A stretch of 6,165 bases of DNA from positions 1-6,165 of the forward strand of contig CAKQHO010000157.1 of assembly GCA_934234185.1 (NCBI GenBank). The letters run 5' to 3'. This DNA comes from an uncultured Psychrobacillus sp. (lineage in GTDB: Bacteria > Bacillota > Bacilli > Bacillales_A > Planococcaceae). Below, one piece after another: positions 1 to 5,543 of the stretch. The position numbers and the translations under genes were made by a program. Position 1 is the stretch's first letter, and the number at the start of each line of letters is the position of its first letter. Below the pieces are notes generated by a model. The model was not told the origin of the DNA. It did not search any database and saw nothing but the letters and a program-made list of their open reading frames with translations.

Positions 1-30
1 GTTATGTATATCAAGCGGTGTTAATGGCAT
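1..30 (-). CDS. divIVA: DivIVA, N-terminal fragment (first 10 codons, cut by window edge)
   Basis: Reading the minus strand from 30 gives MPLTPLDIHN, which matches the highly conserved start of DivIVA (MPLTPxDIHN). DivIVA is a coiled-coil protein that binds negatively curved membrane at septa and poles. It places the Min system in rod-shaped Bacillales and helps anchor the chromosome during sporulation. Only the extreme N-terminus, the start of the membrane-binding domain, is visible; the rest lies left of the window. A good ribosome binding site (AAGGAG, about ten bases before the ATG) supports the start. Position directly after ylmH is the standard Bacillus order, so the call rests on both sequence and context. 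Confidence 0.9.
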   Translation of the reverse strand, partial: MPLTPLDIHN

Positions 31-71
31 CTTTCCCCAGCTCCTTTACTCTAAATTCTTCTCTTCCACCT

Positions 72-99
72 ATTATACAATTACAACGGAGCGAATACA
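72..99 (-). promoter_or_regulatory. Candidate sigma-A promoter for divIVA
   Basis: A perfect TATAAT on the minus strand (77-72) lies about 40 bases upstream of the divIVA ATG, a plausible place for a start site near 65. The -35 partner is poor: the best is TGTATT at 99-94 with a 16-bp spacer. The ylmH-divIVA gap is AT-rich, so a chance match is possible. I see no terminator after ylmH, so divIVA may also be read from ylmH. Confidence 0.35.
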
Positions 100-129
100 T
101 CTTAAATTTCGTAATTTATCCGAATAAAT

Positions 130-918
130 TTATAATTTTTGCTCTAATTTACCAATTTGCAGTCGGATTTTATCCTTCTTTGTCCTACCTTCTATCATAA
201 GAAGCTTCACTCTACCTAAACCACGTACAGAAATAAGGTCATGCTCCTGAAGCTCTAAGGAGGTTTGCTCTCTTTCTGCCCAGTTGACCTTTACTTTTCC
301 ACCTTGTATAAGTGCTGAAGACTTTTGCCTTGAAATATTAAAAACAGAGGATAGCACAGTATCCAGTCTTAGCGAGCTTACGATATGCAACTCTGACATC
401 CATTCTTCCTGTCTCTGGAAATAAAGCGCAGAATCTTCTACTAACTCAATATGGACCTTTACCTTCCCTATACTCGTTAGATTTGCACGAACATATTCCA
501 CTACCTCTGTTGCAATGACAAATTGAATAGACCCGTCCAATACTCGGATATCGCCAAACTTACTTCGGTCAATCCCTAAGGACATTATAGAGCCTAAAAC
601 GTCCTTGTGCTGCAACGTCACAAACTTTTTCGGATATTTCACTTCCACAACAGTCATAGAAAAATCCTCAGCTTGAGGCTCAAAATAAGATGGATATAAG
701 AGAATTCTTTTCCGCTCGGCTTGTTCTAAAGCCCCTTGTGCTTCACATTCCACACCTTCATGCTGTCTACGTAAGGAATCCACGATAAATTGCTGCCTCG
801 GATCTAAAAAATCCATCAGACGCGGAGCATACCGATCCTCTACTTCCCGAATTATATCCACCGCCTGTTCAATAAAAGGCTGTTCATCTTTTCTAAAATG
901 CTGCAATAAATGCTCCAT
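130..918 (-). CDS. ylmH: YlmH/RqcP, S4-domain RNA-binding ribosome quality-control factor
   Basis: The product has 262 residues, close to the roughly 257 of B. subtilis YlmH. The N-terminal part carries the family landmarks QHFRKDEQ (6-13), DFLDP (36-40), AERKR (67-71) and KFVTLQH...LGS-MSLG-R-KFGD (98-123). The C-terminus from about 183 to 243 is an S4 RNA-binding domain (LRLDTVLS, then NISRQKS and IQGGKVKVNW). In B. subtilis this protein, also called RqcP, binds stalled 50S subunits with RqcH and supports C-terminal poly-alanine tailing of incomplete chains. The start is set by TGAGG followed by seven T and ATG. Its upstream neighbour ylmG is separated by a terminator and a repeat element (939-1143), so ylmH may be less tightly coupled to sepF-ylmG than in relatives. 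divIVA follows 99 bp downstream. Confidence 0.95.
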   Translation of the reverse strand: MEHLLQHFRKDEQPFIEQAVDIIREVEDRYAPRLMDFLDPRQQFIVDSLRRQHEGVECEAQGALEQAERKRILLYPSYFEPQAEDFSMTVVEVKYPKKFVTLQHKDVLGSIMSLGIDRSKFGDIRVLDGSIQFVIATEVVEYVRANLTSIGKVKVHIELVEDSALYFQRQEEWMSELHIVSSLRLDTVLSSVFNISRQKSSALIQGGKVKVNWAEREQTSLELQEHDLISVRGLGRVKLLMIEGRTKKDKIRLQIGKLEQKL

Positions 919-938
919 AAAAAAACCTCACTATTATT

Positions 939-993
939 ATGAAATGCGTAAGCGCCTGCTCTGCCCCGACAAGCAAATGGGGAACGGTGAGGA
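939..993. repeat. 55-bp direct repeat, copy 1
   Basis: Matches 1089-1143 base for base except one T/C difference at 988 versus 1138. It begins ATGAAATGCGTAAGCGCC and ends GAGGA. It holds the arms AGCGCC and TGCCCC that can pair with 1063-1075, and a local CCCC/GGGG pair (964-967 with 979-982). Confidence 0.95.
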
Positions 994-998
994 CGGAA

Positions 999-1037
999 GG
1001 AAAACGAAGTTCGTCACATCGTGTGACAACGTTTTCC
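999..1037. repeat. Strong imperfect hairpin inside the repeat element
   Basis: The right arm TGTGACAACGTTTTCC (1022-1037) is fully complementary to the left arm 999-1018, apart from a 3-base bulge (GAA, 1006-1008) and a 1-base bulge (C, 1012). This makes 16 base pairs around a TCG loop. No T-run follows on either strand, so it is not a conventional intrinsic terminator. Confidence 0.85.
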
Positions 1038-1040
1038 TGA

Positions 1041-1055
1041 CCAACATCCTGTTGG
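1041..1055. repeat. Short perfect hairpin inside the repeat element
   Basis: CCAACA-TCC-TGTTGG is a perfect 6-bp stem with a 3-base loop, three bases after the larger hairpin. Both sit inside the outer arms 951-967/1063-1075, which completes a multi-branched fold. Confidence 0.8.
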
Positions 1056-1088
1056 CCTTCGAGGGGCAAGGCGCTGTAGCTAGACACC

Positions 1089-1143
1089 ATGAAATGCGTA
1101 AGCGCCTGCTCTGCCCCGACAAGCAAATGGGGAACGGCGAGGA
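1089..1143. repeat. 55-bp direct repeat, copy 2
   Basis: Second copy of the repeat at 939-993, with one mismatch. Its AGCGCC (1101-1106) and TGCCCC (1112-1117) can also pair with 1063-1075, so that middle segment could fold with either copy. The similarity stops at GAGGA. In minus-strand reading this copy is the 3' end of an element whose remaining part is missing. Confidence 0.95.
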
Positions 1144-1173
1144 GGCAGTCCTTCAGCCCTATAAGCTTTTTCT

Positions 1174-1200
1174 AAAAGAAAAACCCCACAGCTGTGAGGT
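1174..1200 (-). terminator. Intrinsic terminator after ylmG
   Basis: On the minus strand ACCTCACAGCTGTGGGGT folds into a stem of about seven pairs (one G-T wobble) with an AGCT loop. It is followed directly by TTTTTCTTTT. It lies 41 bases past the ylmG stop codon and should end the ylmC-ylmE-sepF-ylmG transcript, at least in part. Confidence 0.85.
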
Positions 1201-1241
1201 CTATATCTATTTCATCATTTGCAGTTACTATAAGCATCAAT

Positions 1242-1505
1242 CTACATAAAATAGATCAATACGGACATTATCCCTCTTACAGCTAGCTGAAGTGCAAAAA
1301 TAGCTACAATCGGAGAAATATCAATCATTCCAAGCGGAGGAATGATTTTTCTAAAAATGTCTAGGTATGGATTACATAGCTTTCCTAGCATTTGACCAAA
1401 AGTAGATTGTTGGACGTTAGGAATCCAAGACATGAAAATATAAATGATTAACGCATACATATATAATGTTGCTGCAGTACTTATCAAATTTATAAGAATT
1501 AACAT
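1242..1505 (-). CDS. ylmG: YlmG, YggT-family small membrane protein
   Basis: An 87-residue protein, the normal size for the family (about 90). Two hydrophobic segments are plain, about residues 3-27 and 61-85, around a short loop with the family-typical NPYLDIFRKIIPP (45-57). YggT/YlmG proteins are integral membrane proteins linked to division or envelope organisation. The genetic neighbourhood with sepF is conserved, but the molecular role is not settled. The start has GAGGAG about 11 bases upstream, inside the 19-bp gap after the sepF stop, so it is cotranscribed with sepF. A terminator lies just downstream. Confidence 0.93.
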   Translation of the reverse strand: MLILINLISTAATLYMYALIIYIFMSWIPNVQQSTFGQMLGKLCNPYLDIFRKIIPPLGMIDISPIVAIFALQLAVRGIMSVLIYFM

Positions 1506-1524
1506 TTTTAAGAAAGCTCCTCTA

Positions 1525-2007
1525 TTAATCTAGGTCATTGTAATAGTAGTCTGATATACTTCCTGCTACCTCTACTGAATCTGGTGCACACAGGAAAATA
1601 TCCGTTCCTATTCGTTGAATGTCTCCCCCTAAAGCATACACGGTTCCGCTTAAGAAATCGATTATTCTGATTCCCTGGTCCTTTTCAATACGCTGCAAAT
1701 TAACAATAACTGCTCTTTTATTCTTTAAATGCTCTGAAATATCCTGTGCCTCTGCATATACTCTTGGCTCCATTAAGATTACCTTAGAAGACTTTTGCAT
1801 ATTTTGGATGGCTACAAGATTTGCGACATTGGATTCTTTTGGTACACTACTTACTTTTCTTTCCTTCGAATAGGATTTAACAGGCTGTTGTTTCATAGGC
1901 TGTTCTATTGCCTGATGCTGAGGTCTCGGGGATTGTTGAGTTGTAGCAGCTGTTTCTTCGTCCTCTTCTAAATAGAAGAAATTTTTTACCCAGTTCTTCA
2001 TGCTCAT
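1525..2007 (-). CDS. sepF: SepF, cytosolic cell-division protein (FtsZ bundling and membrane anchor)
   Basis: 160 residues, slightly longer than B. subtilis SepF (about 150). The start MSMKNWVKNFF is the conserved membrane-binding amphipathic helix. An acidic stretch (14-18) and a Gln/Pro/Lys-rich disordered linker of roughly residues 20-60 follow. The conserved DUF552 core runs about 63-147: QKSSKVILMEPRVYAEAQ at 71-88, then RAVIVNLQRI, DFLSGTVYALGGDIQRIG and DIFLC. SepF binds the FtsZ C-terminus, forms rings that align FtsZ filaments, and helps septum assembly. The first ATG is chosen because AAGGAGG sits seven bases before it; the ATG at codon 3 would be too far away. It overlaps the ylmE stop by ATGA, which suggests translational coupling. 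Confidence 0.97.
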   Translation of the reverse strand: MSMKNWVKNFFYLEEDEETAATTQQSPRPQHQAIEQPMKQQPVKSYSKERKVSSVPKESNVANLVAIQNMQKSSKVILMEPRVYAEAQDISEHLKNKRAVIVNLQRIEKDQGIRIIDFLSGTVYALGGDIQRIGTDIFLCAPDSVEVAGSISDYYYNDLD

Positions 2008-2699
2008 TCATCTTCCTCCTTATCCTGCCCAACTAAAGCTGTTCCAATTCTGACAAAAGTAGCTCCCTCTTCTATGGCAATCTCGAAATCACCGGACATC
2101 CCCATCGATAGCTCACTACACGGGGCATATGAATATTGTTTTGCTTGGATTTTTGCTTGGAGTTCCTTTAATTGTCGAAAGACATTTCGAATCATTTCTT
2201 CATCCTCCGTAAGAGGGGCCATTGTCATTAAACCAATTACATTAATTTTCGTAAAAGGATGTAATTGTTCAATAAATTCTTCCACTTCTGCATAGGCCAA
2301 TCCATGCTTTGATTCTTCCTCAGCAACATTTACTTGCACGAAACAATTAATCACTGCTGTTGCCCGTTTCTCAATTTCCTCTGCTAACGATAGTCGGTCG
2401 AGAGAATGTAAATAATCGATTTGGTTAATAACGGCTTTAACCTTTCTAGTTTGCAATGTCCCTATGTAATGCCAACTAACTTTCTCCGAAGTAATGGCTT
2501 CCTGCTTAAGCGCTAAGCCCTCAGGACGATTTTCACCAAGATGAAAAACACCAGCATCGATTACTTCTCTTGTTCTTTCCACAGAAACTGATTTGGTAAC
2601 AGCGATCAACTGAACGCTGCTATCCTTTCTAGCAGAACGATTGCAAGCTTCCTGTATTTGTTGTTGTATAGATTGTAAATTTTCTTGAACACTAGTCAT
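2004..2699 (-). CDS. ylmE: YlmE, YggS/PLPBP-family pyridoxal-phosphate homeostasis protein
   Basis: With this start the protein has 231 residues, matching the roughly 230 of B. subtilis YlmE. It is a single-domain PLP-binding barrel related to alanine racemase but without catalytic partners. Visible marks are the PLP lysine in LIAVTKSVS (Lys36), LGENR (54-58), WHYIGTLQTRK (76-86), HSLDRLSLAEEIEKR (98-112), KHGL (131-134), GLMTMAPL (156-163) and the C-terminal phosphate-binding region SELSMGMSGDFEIAI...VRIGTALVG (195-224). The family buffers PLP and affects amino-acid and B6 metabolism. The open frame continues 38 codons upstream into ylmC, but family homology begins at this ATG. Its ribosome binding site is weak (AAGAG, ten bases away), unlike its neighbours. 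ylmD, normally just upstream, is missing. Confidence 0.93.
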   Translation of the reverse strand: MTSVQENLQSIQQQIQEACNRSARKDSSVQLIAVTKSVSVERTREVIDAGVFHLGENRPEGLALKQEAITSEKVSWHYIGTLQTRKVKAVINQIDYLHSLDRLSLAEEIEKRATAVINCFVQVNVAEEESKHGLAYAEVEEFIEQLHPFTKINVIGLMTMAPLTEDEEMIRNVFRQLKELQAKIQAKQYSYAPCSELSMGMSGDFEIAIEEGATFVRIGTALVGQDKEEDE

Positions 2700-2772
2700 A
2701 CGTAACCAACTCTTCATCATTGTTTTGTTAATTGTATCAATGAAAGCCTGTTTTATCAATGATGAACAAGTC

Positions 2773-3012
2773 TTATTCTCTATTTTTTGAAACGATAATG
2801 ACATCTTTTCCAATTATTGCGACGTTTTTTATACTTATTTTTTTCGTTTCTCTCTTTTTATTAAAAAAAGCTGGATACGCCCCGGAAGTTTCCACAATAA
2901 ATGATGTAATATAACCTGTATCCTTATCTATTTCTGCATCTACGATATAACCCAACAGTTGTCCAGTAACTGATTCTATCACTTCTTTTTGCTGTGCATC
3001 TGAAAATTTCAT
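2773..3012 (-). CDS. ylmC: YlmC/YmxH-family PRC-barrel protein
   Basis: 79 residues, the usual size for the YlmC/YmxH group (about 80). It has a PRC-barrel-like pattern: Q-LLGYIVDAEIDKDTGYITSFIVE (18-41), then a variable loop with AFFNKKRE, then a beta-rich end, IKNVAIIGKDVIIV (61-74). Its function is not established. YmxH-like relatives are found in spore-formers and are sometimes linked to sporulation. The start is the MKF methionine, because AAAGGAGGGG lies about six bases upstream; a longer frame to 3048 would bury that site. It follows the sigG terminator and heads the ylmC-ylmE-sepF-ylmG cluster. Confidence 0.88.
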   Translation of the reverse strand: MKFSDAQQKEVIESVTGQLLGYIVDAEIDKDTGYITSFIVETSGAYPAFFNKKRETKKISIKNVAIIGKDVIIVSKNRE

Positions 3013-3031
3013 CCTGACCCCTCCTTTCCAC

Positions 3032-3037
3032 ATTATA
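3032..3037 (-). promoter_or_regulatory. Possible -10 element for ylmC
   Basis: A perfect TATAAT on the minus strand lies 20 bases before the ylmC ATG, between the sigG terminator and the ribosome binding site. No good -35 exists at 16-18 bp, because that space is the terminator U-tract and stem. It would give a leader of only about 15 bases. Confidence 0.3.
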
Positions 3038-3045
3038 TGTACAGT

Positions 3046-3083
3046 CAAAAGAAAAAACGCTTTTTCCGGAAAGAAAAAGCGTT
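3046..3083 (-). terminator. Strong intrinsic terminator after sigG
   Basis: A perfect 11-bp inverted repeat, AACGCTTTTTC (3056-3066) with GAAAAAGCGTT (3073-3083), and a 6-base loop. On the minus strand it is followed by TTTTTTCTTTT. It begins five bases past the sigG stop codon, so it should separate the sporulation genes from ylmC and the division cluster. Confidence 0.92.
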
Positions 3084-3088
3084 CGAAG

Positions 3089-3871
3089 TTATTTTAAATT
3101 AAGTTGGCTTTGAATCGTCGATAAGGCACTTTTTTCTAACCGTGAGATTTGTGCCTGAGATAATCCTAAATCCGAGGCAATCTCTGTCTGTGTAGCTCCG
3201 TAATAAATTCGTTTCGTTAAAATTTTCTTTTGCCTACTATCTAAATTTTGAAAGCTATCCTTCACTGTAAAATAAGTTACCCATTGGTCTTCCGATACAT
3301 CATTATCACATAACTGGTCCATCATATAGATAGCATCGCCCCCATCACTGAAAATTGGTTCCTGTAAAGATACTGGGTCCTGAATTGCATCAAGTGATAG
3401 AAGAATATCCTCCACTGGGATTTCTAGAATTTTAGCTAAGTCTTCTAAGGTTGGCTCTTCCAGATGTTCATTTATATATTGTTCTTTTGCTTTCATTGCT
3501 TTATATGCTATATCTCTTAAGGATCTTGATACTCTGACAGAATGATGGTCACGTAAATGTCTTTTTATTTCTCCAATAATCATTGGCACCGCATAGGTAG
3601 AAAATCGAACATTATGCTTTAGATCAAAGTTTTCAATGGACTTTATAAGACCTATACAGCCAACCTGGAATAAATCATCAGCCTGTTCTCCGCGATAGGC
3701 AAATCGCTGAACAAGACTTAAAACCAATCTCAAATTTCCCATAACTAACTCATCTTTTACCGATTCCTCACCAGCTTGTAGTCGGATAAATAACTCTTTC
3801 ATTTGCTCATGAGATAATAAAGGAAGCTTTGATGTATCAATGCCGCACAGTTCAACTTTTGTTCTCGTCAT
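3089..3871 (-). CDS. sigG: RNA polymerase sporulation sigma factor G (late forespore)
   Basis: 260 residues, the same length as B. subtilis sigma-G, and opening with the characteristic MTRTKVE-CGIDTSKLP-L. Sigma region 2 spans about 41-110 (NLRLVLSLVQRF, DDLFQVGCIGLIKSIENFD, FSTYAVPMIIGEIKRHLRD). Region 3 follows (SVRVSRSLRDIAYKA, 111-125). Region 4 ends in a helix-turn-helix at about 227-250 (TQTEIASDLGLSQAQISRLEKSAL). The protein directs late forespore genes after engulfment. The start has GGAGG seven bases upstream. The 90-bp gap after sigE holds a sigma-F-like promoter and a hairpin that may silence read-through messages. A strong terminator follows the stop. Confidence 0.97.
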   Translation of the reverse strand: MTRTKVELCGIDTSKLPLLSHEQMKELFIRLQAGEESVKDELVMGNLRLVLSLVQRFAYRGEQADDLFQVGCIGLIKSIENFDLKHNVRFSTYAVPMIIGEIKRHLRDHHSVRVSRSLRDIAYKAMKAKEQYINEHLEEPTLEDLAKILEIPVEDILLSLDAIQDPVSLQEPIFSDGGDAIYMMDQLCDNDVSEDQWVTYFTVKDSFQNLDSRQKKILTKRIYYGATQTEIASDLGLSQAQISRLEKSALSTIQSQLNLK

Positions 3872-3878
3872 AGCTCTT

Positions 3879-3922
3879 CCTCCGGACTTTTTAATAGTTC
3901 TTAGTCAGTTTGTCCGTAGGAG
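3879..3922 (-). promoter_or_regulatory. Hairpin able to mask the sigG ribosome binding site in read-through RNA
   Basis: On the minus strand CTC plus CGGAC (3922-3912, with a 3-base bulge) is complementary to GTCCG plus GAG (3887-3880). The latter overlaps the sigG Shine-Dalgarno GGAGG (3883-3879). The loop is 24 bases and AT-rich. The 5' arm lies over the -10 of the proposed sigma-F promoter, so RNA started there would lack it while RNA from spoIIG would contain it. Confidence 0.5.
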
Positions 3923-3934
3923 AAAAGATTATTC
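3907..3934 (-). promoter_or_regulatory. Candidate sigma-F (or sigma-G) promoter of sigG
   Basis: On the minus strand GGACAAACT (3915-3907) fits the forespore sigma -10 pattern GGnnAnAnT. GAATA (3934-3930), 14 bases upstream, matches four of five positions of the -35 pattern GYATA. A start near 3900 would leave about 30 bases before the sigG ATG. sigG is known to be transcribed by sigma-F in B. subtilis, which supports the placement. Confidence 0.55.
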
Positions 3935-3961
3935 CGAGAGTACTCTATCCAATTTCACCCA

Positions 3962-4666
3962 TCACGCAATAGGCTCGTTTAATACTTCCTTTAAGTCTAA
4001 TATAATTTTTTTCTCTAGCCTTGAGATATAGGATTGCGAAATTCCAAGATGATCAGCCACCTCTTTTTGGGTCATTTCCTCTCGTCCGTTGAGCCCAAAG
4101 CGACATTGCATAATATATTTTTCACGGTTTCCTAGTAGATTAATCGCTTCAAATACATGCTGTCTCTCTAATTTTTTCTCTACGTCCTCGATGATTAAAT
4201 CTTCACTTGTTCCCAAAATATCCGATAGGAGGAGCTCATTACCATCAGAGTCAGAATTTAACGGTTCATCAAAGGAAACCTCTGATTTCATCCGATTGGT
4301 TTTTCGTAAATGCATTAAAATTTCATTTTCAATACATCTAGAAGCATATGTTGCTAGCTTGATGCCTTTATCAAGATTGAAGGTTTCTACTGCTTTTATA
4401 AGTCCAATGGAACCAATACTAATTAAGTCCTCAATATTTGTGTTCGTTTGATCGAATCTCCTTGCAATATACACAACTAATCTTAGGTTTCTCTCAATTA
4501 ATACATCTCTTGCATGCTCATTGCCATCCATAAATGAAATTAACATATCGCGCTCTTCTTCTCTCGTTAGTGGTTTTGGTAGTGATTCATTTCCGCCAAT
4601 ATAGTGAACTGGTTTTTTTCTAAGGGATAAAATCCAGTAATATATGCGACGTAATAGGTTAATCAT
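3962..4666 (-). CDS. sigE: Pro-sigma-E, RNA polymerase sporulation sigma factor (early mother cell)
   Basis: 234 residues against 239 in B. subtilis. The N-terminus (1-21) is a basic, amphipathic pro-sequence that holds the inactive precursor at the membrane. The conserved VHYIGG (20-25) marks the cleavage area, so about 21 residues should be removed, some six fewer than in B. subtilis. Region 2 runs about 55-125 (RNLRLVVYIARRF, NIEDLISIGSIGLIKAVETFN, KLATYASRCIENEILMHLR). SEVSFDEPLN (128-137) is a family signature. The region 4 helix-turn-helix lies at 199-222 (TQKEVADHLGISQSYISRLEKK). It overlaps the spoIIGA stop by ATGA and has its own AAGGAG within the spoIIGA 3' end. No terminator separates it from sigG, so read-through into sigG is expected. 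Confidence 0.97.
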   Translation of the reverse strand: MINLLRRIYYWILSLRKKPVHYIGGNESLPKPLTREEERDMLISFMDGNEHARDVLIERNLRLVVYIARRFDQTNTNIEDLISIGSIGLIKAVETFNLDKGIKLATYASRCIENEILMHLRKTNRMKSEVSFDEPLNSDSDGNELLLSDILGTSEDLIIEDVEKKLERQHVFEAINLLGNREKYIMQCRFGLNGREEMTQKEVADHLGISQSYISRLEKKIILDLKEVLNEPIA

Positions 4667-5508
4667 TTAGTTAACACTCCTTTTTTTAAATGATAGTAGC
4701 TAGAACTGTGTAAAATGCCATCCGCCTCATGAGGGAATTTTTCTCTCCCTCTAGTTAAAACAATATAACCCTTTGGGAGTTTTCCTCCCTTAATGGTCCA
4801 CTCTTCAAATCTAATTCCAATCACCCATGCCTTTTCTTTCTGAATGGTGGCGATGGGTATTAATCTAACCTTTGTTGCATATTCTTTGGGGAGCTTCTCT
4901 AAACCTTGGTAGTCCTCACTATTCCATTCCTCTATTATTTGATAAAGTTTTGGAGGAATGATGTCTCGTACAGCTTCAGCAGAGAGAAAGTGCACAGGAT
5001 CATTGGAAAGAGGTTCTCGACAAACATTTCCAGAGTCTATAAATAGATTTAACTCCTTCTGCTGATTAAATAAAACTAAATTGGACGCATACAATAATTC
5101 TCTTTCTGTTTGAGAGATATGCAGCCTTAACACATGCTTGGATAAGAGATACAACCCACCAATCGCTATTAGGCCGTAGTTAACAATCATAAATGTCTGG
5201 TTAGCCTTTTCATACATAGGAGATAATGCGGTTAATAATCCTCCTGCAAATAAGGTAGCTAATAATGTTAATGAAATAGCTTTCACTATCTGTGTCTTTT
5301 TTTTCCAAAAAGCAATTCCCATCATTAGAAAGAAAGTTAACAACAATGTAATAAGATGATGTGCAAACAGTACTGTTATTACCCCCGCTATAAAAGCCGC
5401 CAGAAGCAAGTATCTTTTTTGATTTTCAATCCAACCAATTTTGTTTGCAAACGCTAAAACAGTGAAGTTGAAAAATGTATTTGTGGCAATCATAACTTCT
5501 GCGTACAT
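4663..5508 (-). CDS. spoIIGA: SpoIIGA, membrane aspartic protease that activates pro-sigma-E
   Basis: 281 residues, somewhat shorter than the roughly 309 of B. subtilis SpoIIGA. The N-terminal half has five hydrophobic segments, about 5-22, 33-49, 52-68, 76-95 and 106-123, typical of this septal membrane protein. The C-terminal soluble domain carries LFIDSGN (155-161), with Asp158 as the likely catalytic residue of the retroviral-like aspartic protease. It also has the family-like LIPIATI...WVIGIRFEEW (216-237). The enzyme cleaves the pro-sequence of sigma-E in the mother cell when signalled by SpoIIR from the forespore. The start ATG has AGGAGGAG six to seven bases upstream. It leads the spoIIG operon with sigE. 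Upstream is a region with Spo0A-box-like sites rather than ftsZ, which may lie beyond the repeat array. Confidence 0.94.
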   Translation of the reverse strand: MYAEVMIATNTFFNFTVLAFANKIGWIENQKRYLLLAAFIAGVITVLFAHHLITLLLTFFLMMGIAFWKKKTQIVKAISLTLLATLFAGGLLTALSPMYEKANQTFMIVNYGLIAIGGLYLLSKHVLRLHISQTERELLYASNLVLFNQQKELNLFIDSGNVCREPLSNDPVHFLSAEAVRDIIPPKLYQIIEEWNSEDYQGLEKLPKEYATKVRLIPIATIQKEKAWVIGIRFEEWTIKGGKLPKGYIVLTRGREKFPHEADGILHSSSYYHLKKGVLTK

Positions 5509-5543
5509 AGCTCTCCTCCTTTTGTTAAAAGCTTACCATCTGA

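Larger units (their letters stand above)
939..1143. mobile_element. GC-rich structured repeat element (MITE/REP-like) between ylmG and ylmH
   Basis: This stretch is visibly richer in G and C than the genes around it and encodes nothing convincing. It contains a 55-bp direct repeat with a 150-bp offset (939-993 and 1089-1143). It also has long-range inverted arms (AGCGCC plus TGCCCC at 951-967 against GGGGCA plus GGCGCT at 1063-1075) and two inner hairpins (999-1037 and 1041-1055). Together these give a cloverleaf-like fold. Read on the minus strand, 1088-939 looks like one whole unit preceded by the 3' remnant of another. Its left edge lies 20 bases before the ylmH start. I see no transposase or clear target duplication, so mobility is inferred only from composition and repetition. 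Confidence 0.65.

Noticed and set aside
18..200. 60-residue plus-strand frame
   Set aside because: It overlaps the divIVA start and ylmH end on the opposite strand, is low-complexity and hydrophobic by AT content, and has no ribosome binding site.
944..1249. 101-residue plus-strand frame and two minus-strand frames (893-1126, 937-1122)
   Set aside because: They translate the GC-rich repeat element. Their internal duplications come from the 55-bp direct repeat, no ribosome binding site is present, and no known family is recognisable.
2700..2813. Upstream start of ylmE giving a 269-residue protein
   Set aside because: The added 38 residues are unlike the family, overlap ylmC and have no ribosome binding site; starting at 2699 gives the standard length.
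3032..3048. TTGACT and TATAAT as a sigma-A promoter before ylmC
   Set aside because: The spacer is only 5 bp, far from the required 16-18, so the two cannot act together.
4089..4451. 120-residue plus-strand frame opposite sigE
   Set aside because: It is a shadow of the well-supported sigE gene and has no independent support.
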